From Azospirillum lipoferum (GTDB lineage: Bacteria > Pseudomonadota > Alphaproteobacteria > Azospirillales > Azospirillaceae): DNA of 64,000 nucleotides. Each line of letters opens with the position of its first letter. The stretch's first letter is position 1. The stretch lies in the NCBI RefSeq assembly GCF_024170005.1, contig NZ_JALJXJ010000002.1:248001-312000 (forward strand). The letters are read 5' to 3'. The notes under the pieces were generated by a model, which saw only the letters and a program-made list of their open reading frames with translations, was not told where the DNA came from and did not search any database. Positions 61,432 through 64,000 of this stretch are shown here, piece by piece. The translations under genes and the position numbers were made by a program.

Positions 61432-61992
61432 TCAGGCGGAAACGCCGGGGAGGCGGCGGCCCGGGATCATCGAGCGCAGCACGCCGTCGCGGCGGATGAT
61501 CGCGTGGTAGCCGATGGCAGCGCCGGCATGGGCGACGATGAGCGCCAGCAGCCCGTAGGCGACCCAGCTCTTCCAGGCATAGACCATCCAGGCGAAGGGC
61601 CGGTCGTACAGGGCCAGCGCCGGCATCTTGATGCCGAAGTAGCTCAGTTCCATGCCCTTGGCGTCGACGAACATCCAGCCGAGCAGCGGCGTCACCAGCA
61701 GCAGCAGATACAGGGCCGCATGCGCGCCGCCGGCGGCGAGACGCAGAATCGCCGGATCGTTCCCGTTGTGGCGCGGCTGGCGCCCGGCGGTGAACCTCCA
61801 GAGGAGCCGCAACGGCACCAGGGCAAGCACCGTAAGCCCCAGCGACTTGTGCAGCGCGATCGAGCCCTTGACCAAGCCGGGAAACAGCGCCAGCACGAAG
61901 ATCGCCAGAATGAGGATGACGGTAATCCAGTGGAAGGCAATACTTACCCGATCATAGGACTGATCGGTCGTTGAATGGGTGTTCGACGGCAT
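61432..61992 (-). CDS. Cytochrome b561 family protein
   Basis: A 186-residue inner-membrane di-haem b cytochrome with four transmembrane helices. Haem-ligand histidines are in place: RVSIAFHWITV (helix 1), GSIALHKSLG, AAGGAHAALY (helix 3) and LIVAHAGAAIGYH (helix 4). Such proteins pass electrons from quinol or superoxide to periplasmic acceptors. ATG 61992 has GAGGAGG 6 bases upstream. Cotranscribed with the haem-c protein that follows. Confidence 0.92.
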   Translation of the reverse strand: MPSNTHSTTDQSYDRVSIAFHWITVILILAIFVLALFPGLVKGSIALHKSLGLTVLALVPLRLLWRFTAGRQPRHNGNDPAILRLAAGGAHAALYLLLLVTPLLGWMFVDAKGMELSYFGIKMPALALYDRPFAWMVYAWKSWVAYGLLALIVAHAGAAIGYHAIIRRDGVLRSMIPGRRLPGVSA

Positions 61993-62250
61993 GTTTTCCT
62001 CCTCTTGAGGATACGGACAATCAAGGCTCGAAGTCATCCTGGTCCCGAAACCAGTCATCACCATTCCGAATAGCCGGGCTGATGGCGCCGTCGTTTGTTC
62101 TGAACGGATCGATTGCAGGCAGATTTTCAGTCAGGAAGAAGAAAAGGCTGACATGCAACTCCGTTTAGCCACGCAATCGATATTGCGCAAGACAGTTCGT
62201 GCAAAAATGATTACCCCGTTTGTGGAGTGATCGCGCGTTTGGCGCACACG

Positions 62251-62313
62251 AAAAAAGGGCGCGAAGCCCGGCCTCCTCAGGCCGCTTTGCCTGGGAGGCC
62301 GGGCTTCGCGCCC
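62251..62313 (-). terminator. Strong terminator of the BON-protein gene
   Basis: A perfect 20-bp stem (62257-62276 with 62294-62313) has a loop that itself contains a 5-bp inverted repeat. On the minus strand it is followed by TTTTTT. It begins 39 bases after the BON-gene stop, and is the strongest intrinsic terminator in the window. Confidence 0.92.
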
Positions 62314-62352
62314 CGTCAACTGAACTCGTCAGCAGAATCTGATGGCTTGAGG

Positions 62353-63891
62353 TCAGCTTCGCGTGGTCGAGGAGCGGCCGGTGCCGGTGGAGCCGGTCAC
62401 GCCGGTGGTGGAGCCGGCCATCGAGCCGGTGCCCGCCGATGCCGCGGCCGGACCGCCGCTGGTACCGGCGCCGGTGCCGGTGACCGACGGGGCGCTGGAA
62501 CCGGTGTTGCTGCCGGTACCGACGCCGAGACCGCCGGCGGTGCCCGCGGTGGTGGTGTCGGATCCCTGATAACCGCTGTTGTCGGGCCTCATCGACGAGG
62601 AACCGGTGCCGGAGGTCGAAATGCCACCCGCAGTCGCCATCGCCGACGCGCCGGCGCCGGTGGAGCTGCCCCAGTTCGAACCGGTCTGGCCTGCGGTCTG
62701 GCTGCGGACACGCAGGTTGTTCTGCACATGCGACACGCCGGAGACGGACTCGGCGACATCCTCGGCCCGGCGCTTGGTGTTGCGGTCGGGGACCATGCCG
62801 GTCAGCGTCACCTCGCCGCCGCTGACTGAAACCTCGATGTCGGAGGCGTCGATGTAGGCGTCGTCGGTCAGGCGGTCGCTGACATCCTCGCGCACGCGCT
62901 CGTCGGAGCGGCTGTAGCCGCGCGGGCCACGGCCGCGATGCCGGGAGGCGCGCATCTGGTCCTCGTGCCGGCGGCGCTCGGCATCGTCGTCACCGAACCA
63001 GGAGGCGATCTCGTCACCCGCCTGTTCCCAGAAGCCGCGCTGCTCGCCCCGGCCGCGATTCTCGCCATAACCGCGGCTTTCCTGGCTGCGGTACATGCCG
63101 CCGCGGTCCTCGCCCCAGGAGCGGTCGCGATAGTCGTCGCGCTGGTAACCGCCGCCGAAGTCGCGACGGCTCATGTCGCCGCGGTCCCAGTCGCCACGGT
63201 CACGGCTGGATTCGTATCCGCCGCCGTAACCGCCGCCCTGAGAGCCGTAATCACGGGAGCCATAACTGCGCGATCCGTAATCGCGGTTGCGGTAGTCGCC
63301 GCTCCCATAGGTGCGGTCACCGAGATTCCGCTCGCCATACTCGCGGCCGCCGTAGCCGAGCGAACCGCGGCCGCGCACGCCCTGAGCGCCTTCGCCATAG
63401 GGGCGGACGCCGTAATCGCGATCGCGGTAATCGGCGCTGCCGATATCGCGGCTGGTGTAGTTGCCCTCGGTCCCGGCATTGCCGGCGCCGGCATAGCCGC
63501 CATAGCCGCTGGACCCCGAACGCCCGCCATAGCCGGCCCCATAGCCGCCGCGGCTCATGTCGCGCCCGCCGCCGAAGCTGCGGTCATAGACGCGCTCCAT
63601 CTCGCGGGAGTTGTCGCGGCGATTGTCATCGTAATAGGAATCGCGGCCATAGCCGCCCGATTCATTGCCGACGCGCCCGCCATAGCCGGCGTCGCGGTAG
63701 TCGCGGCCCTGGTCGTCCTGGTGGCGGTGGGCCTGCGTGCGGTACATGCTCTCGTGCTGGCGGCTGTCATCCTGGTCATAGACCCCGGTGCGGCGCGGGG
63801 CCTCGCCCCAGTCGCGGTGCCGGTTGGGTTCGCGGTCGTCGTCGCGCCAGTCGCGGCCTTCGCCTCGCCACCGATTCTCGTACTGCGCCAT
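62353..63891 (-). CDS. BON-domain protein with Gly/Arg/Tyr/Asp-rich N-terminal region
   Basis: A 512-residue hydrophilic protein with no signal peptide or membrane helix. Residues ~1-290 are low-complexity and rich in Arg, Asp, Tyr and Gly, with many RDYG/YGSRDYG-like repeats. Then SWFGDDDAERRR (about 296-307), a motif shared by alphaproteobacterial stress-type BON proteins, a BON domain (about 335-398: DIEVSVSGGEVTLTGMVPD) and a Gly/Ser/Thr-rich tail. BON domains bind membranes or phospholipid. Start with GAGGGAG 9 bases upstream. Confidence 0.85.
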   Translation of the reverse strand: MAQYENRWRGEGRDWRDDDREPNRHRDWGEAPRRTGVYDQDDSRQHESMYRTQAHRHQDDQGRDYRDAGYGGRVGNESGGYGRDSYYDDNRRDNSREMERVYDRSFGGGRDMSRGGYGAGYGGRSGSSGYGGYAGAGNAGTEGNYTSRDIGSADYRDRDYGVRPYGEGAQGVRGRGSLGYGGREYGERNLGDRTYGSGDYRNRDYGSRSYGSRDYGSQGGGYGGGYESSRDRGDWDRGDMSRRDFGGGYQRDDYRDRSWGEDRGGMYRSQESRGYGENRGRGEQRGFWEQAGDEIASWFGDDDAERRRHEDQMRASRHRGRGPRGYSRSDERVREDVSDRLTDDAYIDASDIEVSVSGGEVTLTGMVPDRNTKRRAEDVAESVSGVSHVQNNLRVRSQTAGQTGSNWGSSTGAGASAMATAGGISTSGTGSSSMRPDNSGYQGSDTTTAGTAGGLGVGTGSNTGSSAPSVTGTGAGTSGGPAAASAGTGSMAGSTTGVTGSTGTGRSSTTRS

Positions 63892-63971
63892 CGTGGTCGG
63901 CTCCCTCTTTTCAGGATTCTTGGATGGCGGGCAGCCGCACGCATGGCGTGGGCACGCCCGTTGTCCCGAAC

Positions 63972-63996
63972 AACAGGGGCGCTCCGGCGGCGTTCC
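63972..63996 (-). promoter_or_regulatory. Candidate EcfG-type promoter of the BON gene
   Basis: On the minus strand GGAAC (63992-63996), 16 bases, then TGTT (63972-63975), one base off the GGAAC-N16-CGTT consensus. It would start transcription about 75 bases before the ATG. A stress-sigma promoter would suit this protein type, but the match is imperfect. Confidence 0.3.
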
Positions 63997-64000
63997 GGAA

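Noticed and set aside
62353..63891. Repetitive DNA that might be a CRISPR array or minisatellite
   Set aside because: The repetition follows codons for RDYG-type protein repeats in a long open frame with a BON domain; units vary in length and there are no spacers.

Overview
The window is high-GC chromosomal DNA, very probably from an alphaproteobacterium of the Azospirillaceae (Azospirillum or a close relative). This rests on gene content: the alphaproteobacterial cell-cycle regulator TrcR (DUF1013), DUF1192, DUF4169 and UbiK proteins, a PHB-type phasin, a fused 1167-residue indolepyruvate ferredoxin oxidoreductase, and a chemoreceptor with a C-terminal PilZ domain, an architecture known from Azospirillum Tlp1. 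I found no rRNA, tRNA, CRISPR array, transposase, integrase or phage gene. I call 58 protein-coding genes.

Layout. 1-1.8 kb: the end of methionine aminopeptidase with a NUDIX hydrolase and a DUF985 cupin in one overlapping + strand unit. 1.9-6.7 kb (- strand): a GT2 glycosyltransferase, then the conserved yfgM-like/bamB/der cluster for envelope assembly and ribosome biogenesis. 7-11.5 kb: a NarL-type response regulator and a LuxR-type regulator with a degenerate receiver, facing away from each other across about 960 bases without a convincing gene, then a chemoreceptor-PilZ gene. 11.6-19.4 kb (- strand): csaA, a phasin with a clear promoter/operator, a ybjN-proC-ybaK-tetR run, ubiK and a giant AsmA protein. 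19.6-27 kb: small DUF proteins, a quinone oxidoreductase, trcR, ubiX, carbonic anhydrase, a small lipoprotein and a TPR-glycosyltransferase. 27-32 kb: an exported protein, pfk with a TIGR02444 partner, a DUF465 protein, a group III truncated globin and purEK.

32-45 kb: an acyltransferase, an EAL protein, DUF599, a ribbon-helix-helix protein, fumC, three small unknown genes, a GNAT acetyltransferase, a CgeB-like glycosyltransferase, an MltB-type lytic transglycosylase, a CDF-like membrane protein and a receiver-domain protein. 45-55 kb: fused indolepyruvate oxidoreductase, an LprI-like exported protein, a diguanylate cyclase, an orphan PAS histidine kinase and an unknown 154-residue protein. 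55-60 kb: a tetR-adaptor-RND efflux operon. 60-64 kb: a haem-c protein beside cytochrome b561, and a BON-domain protein with a long Gly/Arg/Tyr/Asp-rich N-terminus.

Three genes touch c-di-GMP (a PilZ chemoreceptor, an EAL protein and a GGDEF cyclase) but are dispersed. The more novel material is non-coding: a two-hairpin repeat present twice with compensatory changes, other dispersed repeats, and several well-formed inverted repeats in promoter regions (phasin, globin, tetR-RND). I saw no defence island or obviously new multi-gene system; this looks like core chromosome with lineage-specific small genes.
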